Notes: generated from the sequence alone by a model not told the origin. 64,000 bases of DNA from Zobellella endophytica (GCF_003012775.1 NZ_PXYG01000005.1:44889-108888); one strand, 5' to 3'. Counted from the first letter of the stretch, positions 48,921 through 59,744 are shown. Made by a program: numbers and translations.

Positions 48921-49286
48921 TCAGTCGAGAAAGCCTTCTCCCGCCGCGGCGACGAAGGCGATTTCTACCAGGTAGCCGGGGTTGGCCAGTTCCGCCTTGA
49001 CACAGGCGCGGCTGGGGGCGGTGCCTTCGGCGAACCAGGCGTCCCACACTTCGTTGAAGGCGGCCAGGTTGGCGAAGTCGGTGAGGTAGATGGTCACCGA
49101 CAGCAAGCGGGACTTGTCGCTGTTGATTTTGGCCAGGGCCAGTTCCGCCTGGGCCAGTACCTGGGCGGTCTGCCCCCGGATATCGGCGCCGAGGTCGCCT
49201 TCCGGCACCTCGACGAAATGGGCGATGCCGTTGAACACGGTAATGTCGGACCAGCGTCGGGTCGGATTGATGCGATGAATCTTCAT
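48921..49286 (-). CDS. RidA/YjgF-family enamine/imine deaminase
   Basis: A 121-residue member of the RidA family, whose best-known members hydrolyse reactive 2-aminoacrylate. The conserved core FNGIAHFVEVPEG, QTAQVLAQAELALAKINSDKS in parts, VTIYLTDFANLAAFNEVWDAWF and the C-terminal APSRACVKAELANPGYLVEI with the key Arg are present. It lies between accC and yhdT, genes that are adjacent in E. coli, so it has been inserted into a conserved block. It belongs to a subgroup distinct from E. coli RidA, so activity is inferred. Confidence 0.85.
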   Translation of the reverse strand: MKIHRINPTRRWSDITVFNGIAHFVEVPEGDLGADIRGQTAQVLAQAELALAKINSDKSRLLSVTIYLTDFANLAAFNEVWDAWFAEGTAPSRACVKAELANPGYLVEIAFVAAAGEGFLD

Positions 49287-49449
49287 GATATGACTCTTTC
49301 GGGTGGGCTTCGGCTGGATATTCTAGCGGGAAAGGAAGAGCCAGGAAAAGGCAGCCGGGCGCAGGGAGTCTGTAAGGTCCAATTTATTGGACCGAAGATG
49401 GCTGCGGGCTGGGCCATGCCTGACGCGGTCAAATAAATTCGACCTACGG

Positions 49450-49478
49450 AAAACAACAACGGCGCCTTGCGGCGCCGT
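49450..49478 (-). terminator. Intrinsic terminator after accC
   Basis: On the minus strand ACGGCGCC / GGCGCCGT with a GCAA loop is followed by TGTTGTTTT, about 27 bases after the accC stop. Confidence 0.8.
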
Positions 49479-49504
49479 CGGCGAGAGCCTTAAGGCTTCT
49501 TGGC

Positions 49505-50845
49505 TTACAGACCCAGCTTCTTTTCGAGATAGTGGATGTTGGTTCCGCCGTTGCGGAAGTTTTCATCGCTCATGATCTCTTTGTGCAGCGGGATATTGGT
49601 CTTGATACCTTCGATCACCAGCTCGTTGAGGGCATGCTTCATGCGGGCGATGGCGATATCGCGATTTTCGCCGTAGCAGATCAGCTTGCCGATCATGGAG
49701 TCGTAATAGGGCGGTACCTTGTAGCCGGCATAGATGTGTGAATCCCAGCGTACGCCCAGGCCACCCGGTGAGTGGAAGCGCGTGATTTCACCCGGGCTCG
49801 GGATAAAACTTTTCGGGTCTTCGGCATTGATCCGGCACTCGATAGCATGGCCGCGGATCACCACCTGCTCCTGGGTGATCGACAGGGGCTGGCCGGCGGC
49901 GATGCGCAACTGCTCCTTGATCAGATCCACGCTGGTGATCATCTCGGTCACCGGGTGCTCTACCTGGATACGGGTGTTCATCTCGATGAAATAGAACTCG
50001 CCGTTCTCGTACAGGAACTCGAAGGTACCGGCACCGCGGTAGCCGATGTCCACGCAGGCCCGGCAGCAGCGCTCGCCGATGAACTTGCGCATCTCGGCGG
50101 TAATGCCCGGGGCCGGGGCCTCTTCCACCACCTTCTGGTGACGGCGCTGCATGGAGCAGTCGCGCTCGCCCAGGTGGATGGCGCTGCCCTGGCCGTCGGC
50201 CAGCACCTGGATCTCGATATGGCGCGGGTTCTCCAGGTACTTTTCCATGTACACCATGTCGTTGCCGAAGGCGGCACCGGCCTCGGCCTTGGTCATGGCG
50301 ATGGCTTTTTCCAGCTCGCTTTCGGCGCGCACCACCCGCATGCCGCGACCGCCGCCGCCGCCGGCGGCCTTGATGATCACCGGATAGCCGATGCGCTTGG
50401 CGATGGTGGCGTTCTTCTTGGCATCACCGCCGATGGGGCCGTCGGAGCCGGGTACACAGGGCACGCCCGCCTTCTTCATGGCTTCGATGGCGGATACCTT
50501 GTCACCCATCAGGCGGATAGTCGCGGCGCGCGGGCCGATAAAGATAAAGCCGGACTTTTCCACCTGGTCGGCGAAGTCGGCGTTTTCCGCCAGAAAGCCG
50601 TAACCCGGGTGAATGGCCACGGCGTCGGTCACTTCGGCGGCGGCGATGATGGAGGGAACATTCAGGTATGACTGGCTGGCCTGATTGCCACCGATACAGA
50701 TGGACTCGTCGGCCAGCAGCACATGCTTGAGTTCACGGTCCGCGGTGGAATGCACCGCCACCGTCTTGATCCCCAGCTCCTTGCAGGCGCGCAGGATCCT
50801 AAGTGCGATTTCACCGCGGTTGGCGATGACTACTTTATCCAGCAT
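49505..50845 (-). CDS. accC: Biotin carboxylase (acetyl-CoA carboxylase subunit)
   Basis: ATP-grasp enzyme that carboxylates biotin on AccB, the first step of fatty acid synthesis. The 446-residue product has [25 protein letters not shown], the glycine-rich ATP loop [32 protein letters not shown] in parts and [16 protein letters not shown] in parts. It is downstream of accB with a nine-base gap. Confidence 0.97.
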   Translation of the reverse strand: MLDKVVIANRGEIALRILRACKELGIKTVAVHSTADRELKHVLLADESICIGGNQASQSYLNVPSIIAAAEVTDAVAIHPGYGFLAENADFADQVEKSGFIFIGPRAATIRLMGDKVSAIEAMKKAGVPCVPGSDGPIGGDAKKNATIAKRIGYPVIIKAAGGGGGRGMRVVRAESELEKAIAMTKAEAGAAFGNDMVYMEKYLENPRHIEIQVLADGQGSAIHLGERDCSMQRRHQKVVEEAPAPGITAEMRKFIGERCCRACVDIGYRGAGTFEFLYENGEFYFIEMNTRIQVEHPVTEMITSVDLIKEQLRIAAGQPLSITQEQVVIRGHAIECRINAEDPKSFIPSPGEITRFHSPGGLGVRWDSHIYAGYKVPPYYDSMIGKLICYGENRDIAIARMKHALNELVIEGIKTNIPLHKEIMSDENFRNGGTNIHYLEKKLGL

Positions 50846-50854
50846 GGGAATTCC

Positions 50855-51328
50855 TTATTCGATGATGAACAGGGGCTCGTCAAATTCGACCGGCTGGCCG
50901 TTGTCGACCAGAATGGCCTTGATCACGCCGGACTTGTCGGCTTCGATCTGGTTCATCATCTTCATGGCTTCAACGATGCACAGGGTGTCGCCGGCCTTGA
51001 CGCTCTGGCCCTCTTCGGCGAAGTTCTTGGCTCCCGGGCTGGAGGCGCGGTAGAAGGTACCGACCATCGGGGAGCGCATCACGTGGCCGCTCATTTCCGG
51101 GGCGGCGACCTCGGCCGGGGCGGCGCTGCCGGGATTACCGGGATTACCGGCAGGAGCGGCGACCGGGGCCGGGGCGGCCTGCATATGATACTGGGGTACG
51201 GCCATGGCCGGTGCCGGGGCACCGTAACGGCTGATGCGAACGGACTCTTCCCCTTCGGAAATTTCCAGCTCGGCGATGCCGGACTCTTCAACCAGTTCGA
51301 TCAGTTTCTTGATTTTACGAATATCCAT
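50855..51328 (-). CDS. accB: Biotin carboxyl carrier protein
   Basis: Carrier subunit of acetyl-CoA carboxylase with 157 residues (156 in E. coli). It has an N-terminal domain ([23 protein letters not shown] in parts), an alanine/proline-rich linker (about 38-78) and the biotinyl domain with biotin-accepting Lys123 in EAMKM. The start is the ATG at 51328. A longer frame to 51415 adds sequence that overlaps the aroQ end and is not family-like. It sits between aroQ and accC, the usual order in this group. Confidence 0.97.
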   Translation of the reverse strand: MDIRKIKKLIELVEESGIAELEISEGEESVRISRYGAPAPAMAVPQYHMQAAPAPVAAPAGNPGNPGSAAPAEVAAPEMSGHVMRSPMVGTFYRASSPGAKNFAEEGQSVKAGDTLCIVEAMKMMNQIEADKSGVIKAILVDNGQPVEFDEPLFIIE

Positions 51329-51362
51329 GAGCGTTCTCTTTTTATGTTGGTGCTGTGCTGGA

Positions 51363-51812
51363 TTAACGACGGGCCAGGTAACGGGCCGCCGCTTCAAGGG
51401 CAAATTCATAGCCATCGGCGCCCAGGCCGCAGATCACCCCCACCGCCTTGTCGGACAGGTAGGAATGGTGCCGGAAGGGCTCGCGGGCGTGCACATTCGA
51501 CAGATGCACCTCGATGAAGGGGATCTTCACCCCCAGGAGGGCGTCGCGAATGGCCACACTGGTGTGGGTAAAGGCGGCGGGATTGATAATAATGAAATCC
51601 TGCCGGCCACCGGCCTGGTGGATGGCATCGATCAACAGATGTTCCGCGTTGGATTGCAGATGGCTGAGCGCGATATCGCGGGCGGCAGCCTGGGTGGTCA
51701 GCCGGCAGACGATATCGTTCAGACTGTCCTGGCCGTAGATGCCCGGTTCACGCTGGCCCAGCAGGTTGAGGTTGGGTCCGTTGAGCAGCAGAATTCGGTG
51801 TTTCTCGGCCAT
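51363..51812 (-). CDS. aroQ: 3-dehydroquinate dehydratase, type II
   Basis: Third step of the shikimate pathway. The 149-residue product has the flexible lid with the catalytic Tyr ([13 protein letters not shown]), the His/Glu region ([30 protein letters not shown] in parts) and [19 protein letters not shown] in parts. It lies 34 bp upstream of accB on the same strand and is probably co-transcribed with accBC. Confidence 0.97.
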   Translation of the reverse strand: MAEKHRILLLNGPNLNLLGQREPGIYGQDSLNDIVCRLTTQAAARDIALSHLQSNAEHLLIDAIHQAGGRQDFIIINPAAFTHTSVAIRDALLGVKIPFIEVHLSNVHAREPFRHHSYLSDKAVGVICGLGADGYEFALEAAARYLARR

Positions 51813-52039
51813 TATGCAGCAATCCTCGTCAATCTTGCGGTGTACACATCGGGCAACATGGAGCCTAGCCGGTTTTGGCCCTGTTGGGCAAACAAAATCG
51901 CGCCATTTGGCTCAGTGCGCCCAATTATAGTGATTTCGTGAAAATTGGCAGCAATTTACTGGTCTAATCACCTGATAAAGTGCAGGAGAGCGGGGGAAGG
52001 CAGGCGTTTTTGGTCAGCTTTTGTCCGTTGGTCAACACA

Positions 52040-52068
52040 GAAACAACAACGCCGCCCGAAGGCGGCGT
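52040..52068 (-). terminator. Intrinsic terminator after acs
   Basis: On the minus strand ACGCCGCC / GGCGGCGT with a TTCG tetraloop, followed by TGTTGTTTC, about 18 bases after the acs stop. Confidence 0.8.
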
Positions 52069-52086
52069 GGATTGGGAAGTCTCGGC

Positions 52087-54036
<1,950 letters not shown>

Positions 54037-54218
54037 TATTCCGCTCCTTGGTGCAATAACCATTGGTTAACAAGGTGACGCAGATGGTCGCCTGGCTCAA
54101 TTAGACTTTCGGCTAGCAGTGCAACACCTTCATCACAAGCTGGCAGTGATTTGTTGATGCTTTGTTTACCCCAGTATACGGCCTTGTTGTCGACAATCCA
54201 GCCCGGAGTCCCTCGGGA

Positions 54219-54827
54219 TCAGGCCGCGCCCCTCTGGCGCAGCGTCAGGAACATCAGCGCCGTGGTCAGGGCATCGCCGAAGGCGCTGTGGCGGGCCAGC
54301 AGCGGTACGCCGAGCTCTTGGGCCATGTGTTCGAAGCCCAGGTCGGGCTCGAGTTCCGGGTGCTGCATCAGTTGGCGCCGGCGGTAGAGGTGGGCCAGCT
54401 CGACATGGCGATTGGGCAGCTCGAAGCCGAGGTGCTCCCTGGTCAGGCGACTCAGGATGGCGATATCGAACAGCACATGGTAGCCGAGCAGGGGCCGGTT
54501 CTGGATAAAGCCCAGCAGTTGTGGCAGGGCCTTGTCCGGCGACAGGCCCTGCTGCAGATCCTGGTGGCGCAGGCCGTGGATGCGGATGCTGTCGCCGGTG
54601 AGCTTGGGGCTGGCGGCCAGGGTCAGCTCCAGCCGCTGGCTGGTGAGCACGCGGTTGCCCCTGATGGGCACGGCGGCGATGCTGAGCACGTCCGCCTGGC
54701 GGGGATCCAGGCCGGTGGTTTCGGTGTCGATGGCGATCAGCTCGTCCCCCCGGTAGGGCTCGAACAGGTGCCGCCAGGGACTGTCGGCGAACTTGCGGGC
54801 CAGCCACAGGCGCTTGAAGGGCAGCAT
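54219..54827 (-). CDS. DEDDh 3'-5' exonuclease (DNA polymerase III epsilon-like)
   Basis: A 202-residue exonuclease of the DnaQ-like group. It has ExoI AIDTETTGLDP, an ExoII region around LLGYHVLFDIAIL and ExoIII HSAFGDALTTA, giving the DEDDh metal set. Its start overlaps the stop of the upstream DUF294 gene (TGATG). The pairing with a cNMP/CBS/DUF294 gene is common and suggests a joint signalling or nucleotide-related role. It is too short and its context too different to be the replicative epsilon subunit. Confidence 0.85.
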   Translation of the reverse strand: MLPFKRLWLARKFADSPWRHLFEPYRGDELIAIDTETTGLDPRQADVLSIAAVPIRGNRVLTSQRLELTLAASPKLTGDSIRIHGLRHQDLQQGLSPDKALPQLLGFIQNRPLLGYHVLFDIAILSRLTREHLGFELPNRHVELAHLYRRRQLMQHPELEPDLGFEHMAQELGVPLLARHSAFGDALTTALMFLTLRQRGAA

Positions 54828-56617
54828 CAGAGGATCCTGATCTGGAAATGGATTTCCAGCCGTTGCTTGAACTTCTTCACCACGTGCAGGGCATGGCGCA
54901 GCAGATCCCGGTGATGGCGGGGCAGGGCCGCCGGATCGATGCGCTGGTTCAGGCCGTCGCCGCCCCGGGCCAGCTGCCGCTCCAGCCGCAACTGCCAGAA
55001 CAGGATGAGGGCGGCGCTCAGGTTGTCGGCAAAGTCCGGCTCGAAGATGTGCCGCTCGGTCAGCAGGCGGACTCGCTCCAGGGTGCCGGTGTCGGTGAGT
55101 CCCTGCTCCAGGGCCAGGGCGCGCACCCCCTGCACGATGGGAAAGATGCCGCCGCGCTTGATGTCCAGCCCCTGCTCCGAGTGCTTGATGTCGCCGAAAA
55201 ACGTCAGCGGTGTGTGGAAGCGCAATGCCTGGGCGGCGAATTCGCTCAGCAGCAGCTCCCGGCCCTGCACCGCCTCCAGCAGCTGCCGCTGCAACTGGCG
55301 CACCAGGGACTCGCGGCCGGCGATAAAGTGCGGCTCGCTGAGAATGGCCAGCTGCATATGGCTGTGCGGACTGTTCTGGTGCACCCACTGTTCGATCTGC
55401 CGCTGCCAGGCGCCGATGTCGCGGGCCCACTCCGGGTTGTTGACCATCACCTTGCCCGGGCAGGGCGGATAGCCGAGCCGCTCCAGATGGCGGCTGAACT
55501 GGGCGGCGTAGGGGCGGATCTCGGTTTCCGTCAGCCCCTCTTCCAGCACCAGGGCGTTGTCCTGGTCGGTCTTCAGGATCTGCTCGCCCCGGCCCTCGCT
55601 GCCCAGCACCATCAGCGCCAGCCGCTGGTGGTAGCGGGCCGGAAAGGCGAATTCGAAGGCCTTGCGCATCAGTTGTTCGTTGAGGCTGGCCAGCAGTTTC
55701 ATGATGAAGGGCAGGCGCACCCCGTTGTTGTGCAGGTTTTCCACCAGCATGGTCAGGGTAGCGGCGGCCTCGGCCAGCTCGTCGATGGTCTCGGCCCGCA
55801 GGATGCGCAGCCCCAGCACGTGGGAATGGGTGGAGAACTGGCTGAGCAGTTGGGTCATCTCCAGGATGCCCACCAGTTGCTCCTGCTCCTTGACCGCCAC
55901 CCGCTCTATCCGGTGGCGGATCATCAGCATCAGGGCGTTGAACAGGAAGTCGCCCTTCTGCACCGAAATCAGGTTGAAACTGGCGAGCCGGTGCACCGGC
56001 TCGGTGCCGGGCCTTTCCTCCAGCACGGCGCCGTAGAGCAAATCGGTGCCGGTGAGCATACCGAAGCTGCCATCGTGGGTGACGATGAGCGATTCCAGGT
56101 GGTGGCTCTTGAGCAGCAGGGTGGCCTGGTAGAGAGAGGTCTGGCCGTCGATCACCATGGCCGGCTGGATGTTGCCGTTGTCGATGCGGGTGAGGATGAA
56201 CTCCGACAGGTTCTTCTGCGGCCCGGCGACCTGCTGGCGGCCCTGCAGATCCTGCTGGAACCAGGCGGCGAAGTCGGGGTTGTCGGTCATCAGGGTGAGG
56301 AAGGCCTGGGTCGGCAGCACGAAGCACAGGGTTTCCTCCAGCGCCACGTAGCCGTGCCGGCATTCGCCGTCGAACTGGCCGCGGATGTCGAACAGATCGT
56401 CGGTGGTGTACTGGGCGTAGATTTCGTTGCGCTCGGCGTGGCGCTCTTCCACCACCCCCTTGAGGATGATGTAGAGTGCATCGACCAGCTGACCGGGCCT
56501 GAGGATGGTCTCGCCCCGCCTGAAATAGGCGATATCGGTCTGATCGAGCACATCCTGGCGCTGCTCGGGGCTCAGGGTGTTGAACGGCGGGTGGTCGAAA
56601 TTGAACTGATCCTGCAT
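54827..56617 (-). CDS. cNMP-binding / CBS / DUF294 nucleotidyltransferase-like protein
   Basis: A 596-residue cytoplasmic signalling protein. It has a cyclic-nucleotide-binding domain (about 1-135, with GETILRPGQLVDALYIILKG in parts), a CBS pair (about 155-275), a DUF294 nucleotidyltransferase-like domain (about 310-440, with the GSEGRGEQ loop and the acidic pair in KTDQDNALVLEE), and a helical C-terminal DUF294 partner domain. The nucleotidyltransferase loop resembles GlnD/GlnE enzymes, so protein modification in response to a nucleotide is possible. It is translated with the downstream exonuclease and lies in front of acs. Confidence 0.87.
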   Translation of the reverse strand: MQDQFNFDHPPFNTLSPEQRQDVLDQTDIAYFRRGETILRPGQLVDALYIILKGVVEERHAERNEIYAQYTTDDLFDIRGQFDGECRHGYVALEETLCFVLPTQAFLTLMTDNPDFAAWFQQDLQGRQQVAGPQKNLSEFILTRIDNGNIQPAMVIDGQTSLYQATLLLKSHHLESLIVTHDGSFGMLTGTDLLYGAVLEERPGTEPVHRLASFNLISVQKGDFLFNALMLMIRHRIERVAVKEQEQLVGILEMTQLLSQFSTHSHVLGLRILRAETIDELAEAAATLTMLVENLHNNGVRLPFIMKLLASLNEQLMRKAFEFAFPARYHQRLALMVLGSEGRGEQILKTDQDNALVLEEGLTETEIRPYAAQFSRHLERLGYPPCPGKVMVNNPEWARDIGAWQRQIEQWVHQNSPHSHMQLAILSEPHFIAGRESLVRQLQRQLLEAVQGRELLLSEFAAQALRFHTPLTFFGDIKHSEQGLDIKRGGIFPIVQGVRALALEQGLTDTGTLERVRLLTERHIFEPDFADNLSAALILFWQLRLERQLARGGDGLNQRIDPAALPRHHRDLLRHALHVVKKFKQRLEIHFQIRIL

Positions 56618-56689
56618 CGGCGGCCTCCTTGCCCAAGTATGACCGAGTATCGCCGCCGCCAGCGGCGTTGCCAGCCGACTTTGGTCGTA

Positions 56690-57121
56690 TTACAGCAGCA
56701 ACTGCTCGGCGAAGTAGATCACGATCAGGTAGCGGCAGGCCTTGCCGGTGAACACCAGGACCACGAACAGCGCCAGCCGCACCTTCATGATGCCGGCGAT
56801 AAAGGTCAGCGCATCGCCGCCCACCGGCGCCCAGGCCAGCAGCAGCGACCAGACCCCGAACCGCTGGAACCAGCGCTGGGCCCGATCCAGCTGGTTGTCG
56901 TTCACCGGAAACCAGCGCTTGTGCCGGTAGTGCAGCAGGTACTTGCCAAGCCACCAGTTGACCACCGAGCCCAGGGTATTGCCGACGCTGGCCAGGGCCC
57001 ACAACAGCACGGCGGCGTCGGGCTGGCGGGTGAGCACCGCCGCCAGCACCACCTCGGAATAGAAGGGGGCGATGGTGGCGGCGAGCAGGCTGCTGGCGAA
57101 GACGATCAGGTAATCAAGCAT
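56690..57121 (-). CDS. yqaA: YqaA-family DedA-like membrane protein
   Basis: A 143-residue inner-membrane protein of the SNARE-associated/DedA superfamily (E. coli YqaA has 142). It has family features FYSEVVLAAVL, GNTLGSVVNWWLGKYL and a RFGVWSLLLAWAPVGGDALTFIAGIMKVR block in parts. DedA relatives move or scramble lipid carriers, and the role of YqaA is unsettled. The start at 57121 overlaps the end of the upstream hydrolase gene by eight bases. The longer frame to 57232 lies inside that gene. Confidence 0.85.
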   Translation of the reverse strand: MLDYLIVFASSLLAATIAPFYSEVVLAAVLTRQPDAAVLLWALASVGNTLGSVVNWWLGKYLLHYRHKRWFPVNDNQLDRAQRWFQRFGVWSLLLAWAPVGGDALTFIAGIMKVRLALFVVLVFTGKACRYLIVIYFAEQLLL

Positions 57122-57803
57122 AGAGTCGCTCCGGCCTGGCCTGGCGGGCCAGCCGCACCAGGGTTCGAAAGATCTCGCGTTGGTGGTGGAGGTAGGGCAG
57201 GTATTCCGGGTGCCACTGCACCCCCAGCACATAGTGGTCGCCGGTGGCCTCGATGGCCTGCACGAAGTTGTCCAGATCCCGGGCCGCGACCGTCAGGCCC
57301 GTCCCCAGCTTGTCCACCGCCTGGTGGTGCAGGCTGTTGATGCGCCAGCGCGACTGGCGAATGATGGTGTCCAGCCGGCCCTGGCCGCAACCGACGGCGG
57401 TCTTGCGTGGCAGGGGGGTGCGGCGGTTGGAGGTATGCCGGCGCAACGGGCGGATATCCGGGTGCAGGGAGCCGCCCAGCACCACGTTGATCAACTGGGC
57501 GCCGCGACAGATGCCGAGCAGCGGCAGCCGGGTGTCGAGGGCATGCTCGATCAACTCGATTTCGAAGGCATCCCGGGCCGGATCCGCCGGCGCCCTGCCG
57601 GTGTCCATGCCGTACAGGCCGGTGTCGATATCGTCGCCGCCACCGATGATCAGTCCCTGCAGCTGATCCCGCTTGTGGTATTTGAAGGTGGCGGGGGTCA
57701 GCCGGACCGCCCGGCCGCCGGCCAGGTGGATGGCGAAGCGGCTGGCCCACCAGGCCAGGGGCAGGCGGCTGTCGGGGCCGGTGACGCCGATCAGCGGAGC
57801 CAT
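57114..57803 (-). CDS. Class I glutamine-amidotransferase-like gamma-glutamyl hydrolase (PuuD/peptidase C26)
   Basis: A 229-residue member of peptidase family C26, which includes gamma-glutamyl-GABA hydrolase. The catalytic Cys99 lies in GICRGAQ, the partners His198 and Glu200 in QWHPEYL, and the family stretch NSLHHQAVDKLG and the IGGGDDI loop are present. No ammonia-accepting synthetase is fused, so hydrolysis of a gamma-glutamyl bond is likely. The gene overlaps the amidoligase gene by 13 bases and yqaA by eight, giving a tightly coupled trio. The start at 57803 is chosen because the longer frame to 57878 runs inside the amidoligase. Confidence 0.88.
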   Translation of the reverse strand: MAPLIGVTGPDSRLPLAWWASRFAIHLAGGRAVRLTPATFKYHKRDQLQGLIIGGGDDIDTGLYGMDTGRAPADPARDAFEIELIEHALDTRLPLLGICRGAQLINVVLGGSLHPDIRPLRRHTSNRRTPLPRKTAVGCGQGRLDTIIRQSRWRINSLHHQAVDKLGTGLTVAARDLDNFVQAIEATGDHYVLGVQWHPEYLPYLHHQREIFRTLVRLARQARPERLYA

Positions 57804-58759
57804 GGCAAGACCTTGAGTTTCCAGGGATCGATAAAGTCCGGGGTGAGCTGATCCAGATGCTCGGCATAGGCCCGGCACAGCTGCGCCAGCCGGGCTTCGT
57901 CGTTGGCCAGGGACTCCACCTGCAGCCAGCCGTCCCAGGCATGGTGCAGCGACCAGGCCGGATTGTCGATGTCGGAGTTGGGCAGCCGGTAATGCAGGGT
58001 GGGCCGCTTGTTGACCTTGCCGTCATGCACCTGGCGCTGCACCCTGGCCTCATCGTGCCAGGCCAGCATCGGCAGCAAATCCATGGCCCTGTTGCGGCTG
58101 GGGTTGGCGGCCAGGTAGTCGTCGGTGAAGCCGGCGAGATCGGGCCGGTATTCCGGGCTTATCACCCGGCGGCAATAGTCCTGGCTGACGCTGCGGATAT
58201 AGGGCGAGAGCTTGCGGGCCGCCACGATGTCTTCCCGCTGCGCCAGCCAGTCGTGCAGGCACAGGTAGGCCCTGAAGTAGCGCAGCAGGGTGGGGGCGCC
58301 GGTGTCCGGCAGTTCGGGATTGAGGTGCAAGCCGAAGGCGTAATGCAGGGCGTGGCGGGTGCCTTTGGCGCCGCAGGCCTGCAGTCGGCGGAACAATTGG
58401 TCGAGCTCGCCCAGCTCGCTCAGCGGCAGCGGCGGGCTGACCAGTTCCAGCGGCGCCAGTTGCAGGGCCAGGCTGCCGAGCAACTCGGTGGCGGCCTGTT
58501 CCAGCTCGCCCGGTGGCTGGTCGGCCTGGGCCCGGGCCAGGCGCTTGAGGTAGTCGAAATCCAGCTCGGCCCGGAAGGTGCCGAGCCGGGTCGCGATCTC
58601 TATCTCGTATTCCGAACGCGGGTGCAGGCTGCCGCCGAACAGCTCGGCCACCAGCTCGGCCAGGCGCGGCAGGGGCAGGCCGGTCAGCTCCAGTTCCACC
58701 CCGATGCGCCGCTCCCGGCCCTCGGTGGTATGGCGGTGTTCGGGTAAGCCGATAGTCAT
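57791..58759 (-). CDS. Putative amidoligase (PF12224 family)
   Basis: A 322-residue member of the amidoligase family, distant relatives of glutamine synthetase and gamma-glutamylcysteine synthetase proposed to join amines to carboxylates using ATP. The metal-binding strand GVELELTG (residues 20-27) and a second acidic cluster SEYEIEIATRLGTFRAELDFDYL in parts match the family. HYAFGLHLNPELP and the late NSDIDNPAWSLHHAW are further conserved stretches. The substrate is unknown. It overlaps the downstream hydrolase gene. The start at 58759 follows GGAGCGAGGG, and the longer frame to 58837 overlaps the DUF2956 gene without support. Confidence 0.8.
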   Translation of the reverse strand: MTIGLPEHRHTTEGRERRIGVELELTGLPLPRLAELVAELFGGSLHPRSEYEIEIATRLGTFRAELDFDYLKRLARAQADQPPGELEQAATELLGSLALQLAPLELVSPPLPLSELGELDQLFRRLQACGAKGTRHALHYAFGLHLNPELPDTGAPTLLRYFRAYLCLHDWLAQREDIVAARKLSPYIRSVSQDYCRRVISPEYRPDLAGFTDDYLAANPSRNRAMDLLPMLAWHDEARVQRQVHDGKVNKRPTLHYRLPNSDIDNPAWSLHHAWDGWLQVESLANDEARLAQLCRAYAEHLDQLTPDFIDPWKLKVLPWLR

Positions 58760-58776
58760 CCCTCGCTCCTGTCTCG

Positions 58777-59124
58777 TTATGGCCGGTGCAGCCACCAGTA
58801 GAGGACAAAGCCGGCCCAACTCAGGCCCAGCAGCCACCAGGGCAGGCGGGACCCGGCCGGTGACGACTCGGGCGAGCCGGTGTCGGCGTCTTTCCCGGGC
58901 CCCTGCTCGTGCTGGCGCGGCGGCTGTTTTCTGGCCTTGTCGGCGGCGCGGGCGCGGGCCTTCTGCTGCTTCTTGTATTCCTCGATGCCTTTCTGAATGC
59001 CCTGGGCGATCAGCCGGGTTTGCTCCTTGGTCTGCCCGGGGCGCTGGGTGGCACGGGCGATGCGCTCGGCCTCGTCCCGGGTTTGCGGCGAGGCCTCGGC
59101 CTTCTTGTTTTTATCGTAACGCAT
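58777..59124 (-). CDS. DUF2956 family protein
   Basis: A 115-residue protein with a charged N-terminal half (TRDEAERIARATQRPGQTKEQTRLIAQGIQKGIEEYKKQQKAR region, helical and lysine/arginine rich), a polar linker, and one C-terminal membrane segment (LPWWLLGLSWAGFVLYWWL). It looks like a tail-anchored inner-membrane protein. The family is known in Vibrio, Shewanella and Aeromonas relatives but has no assigned function. Its start shares a base with the torD-like stop (TAATG). Confidence 0.85.
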   Translation of the reverse strand: MRYDKNKKAEASPQTRDEAERIARATQRPGQTKEQTRLIAQGIQKGIEEYKKQQKARARAADKARKQPPRQHEQGPGKDADTGSPESSPAGSRLPWWLLGLSWAGFVLYWWLHRP

Positions 59125-59744
59125 TATTCCGCCACATTATTGAGGTAATGCAGATCCATGCTGAACATGGCCTGCAACAGCCCGGCGGCGGCGGCATAGA
59201 AGCCGAACTCGTCCTGCTGGCGGCAGGCGTCCGCGAAGGCGGGCAACCAGCTGATCAGCAGGTTGTTGGCCAGTTCGCGCTGGTTGTCCAGCAGCGCCTG
59301 GCGGACGGACTCGTCGCCGGCTTCGGCGGCGGCCAGGGCCAGGGTGGCCATCATGTCCAGCTGGTTGCAGGCATTGAGCGGATCGTCGTCTTCCAGCCGG
59401 GTGCCGTGGCGTTGCAGCAGCACCGACATCAGTACCAGCGCCTCGTCTTCCGGCTGGGCCAGGGCCGAGGTATCCAGCAACGAGGGCTGGCCGAACAGCC
59501 GGCCGTACTGGGCCAGCAGCTCCGCGTGGGGATGTTTCAGCCGCTGTACCCGTCCCGCTTGGTGCCGGAAGGCTTCGGCCGTGTCTTTCAGGGGATCCAG
59601 GGTCGCCAGGCTGTCCAGGAAGGCATGCATGTCGTCGCTGTCGAATTCCTTGATCTCGCTCTGGCTCAGGGGAGCGGCGAAGAGGGCGGTGAACCAGTGG
59701 TAGAGTTCGGCCCGGCGGTGGGAGGTCACTTTGAAGTCTTGCAT
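59124..59744 (-). CDS. TorD-family molybdoenzyme chaperone
   Basis: A 206-residue all-helical protein of the TorD/DmsD family, which folds and proofreads Tat-exported molybdenum oxidoreductases. Family stretches include AELYHWFTALFAAPLS, AQYGRLFGQPS, EDEALVLMSVLLQRHG and a C-terminal LLQAMFSMDLHYL. The molybdoenzyme it would serve is not within at least 4 kb on either side. Translation of the DUF2956 gene is coupled to its stop. It is divergent from glyA. Confidence 0.82.
   Translation of the reverse strand: MQDFKVTSHRRAELYHWFTALFAAPLSQSEIKEFDSDDMHAFLDSLATLDPLKDTAEAFRHQAGRVQRLKHPHAELLAQYGRLFGQPSLLDTSALAQPEDEALVLMSVLLQRHGTRLEDDDPLNACNQLDMMATLALAAAEAGDESVRQALLDNQRELANNLLISWLPAFADACRQQDEFGFYAAAAGLLQAMFSMDLHYLNNVAE

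Noticed and set aside
54219-57002. 927-codon minus-strand ORF joining the exonuclease frame with upstream sequence
   Set aside because: Only the last 202 codons are the exonuclease. The rest runs out of frame through the DUF294 gene and yqaA and is arginine/proline rich.
54848-57340. 830-codon plus-strand ORF
   Set aside because: It is an antisense shadow of the DUF294 protein, yqaA and hydrolase genes, all of which have strong family motifs on the minus strand.
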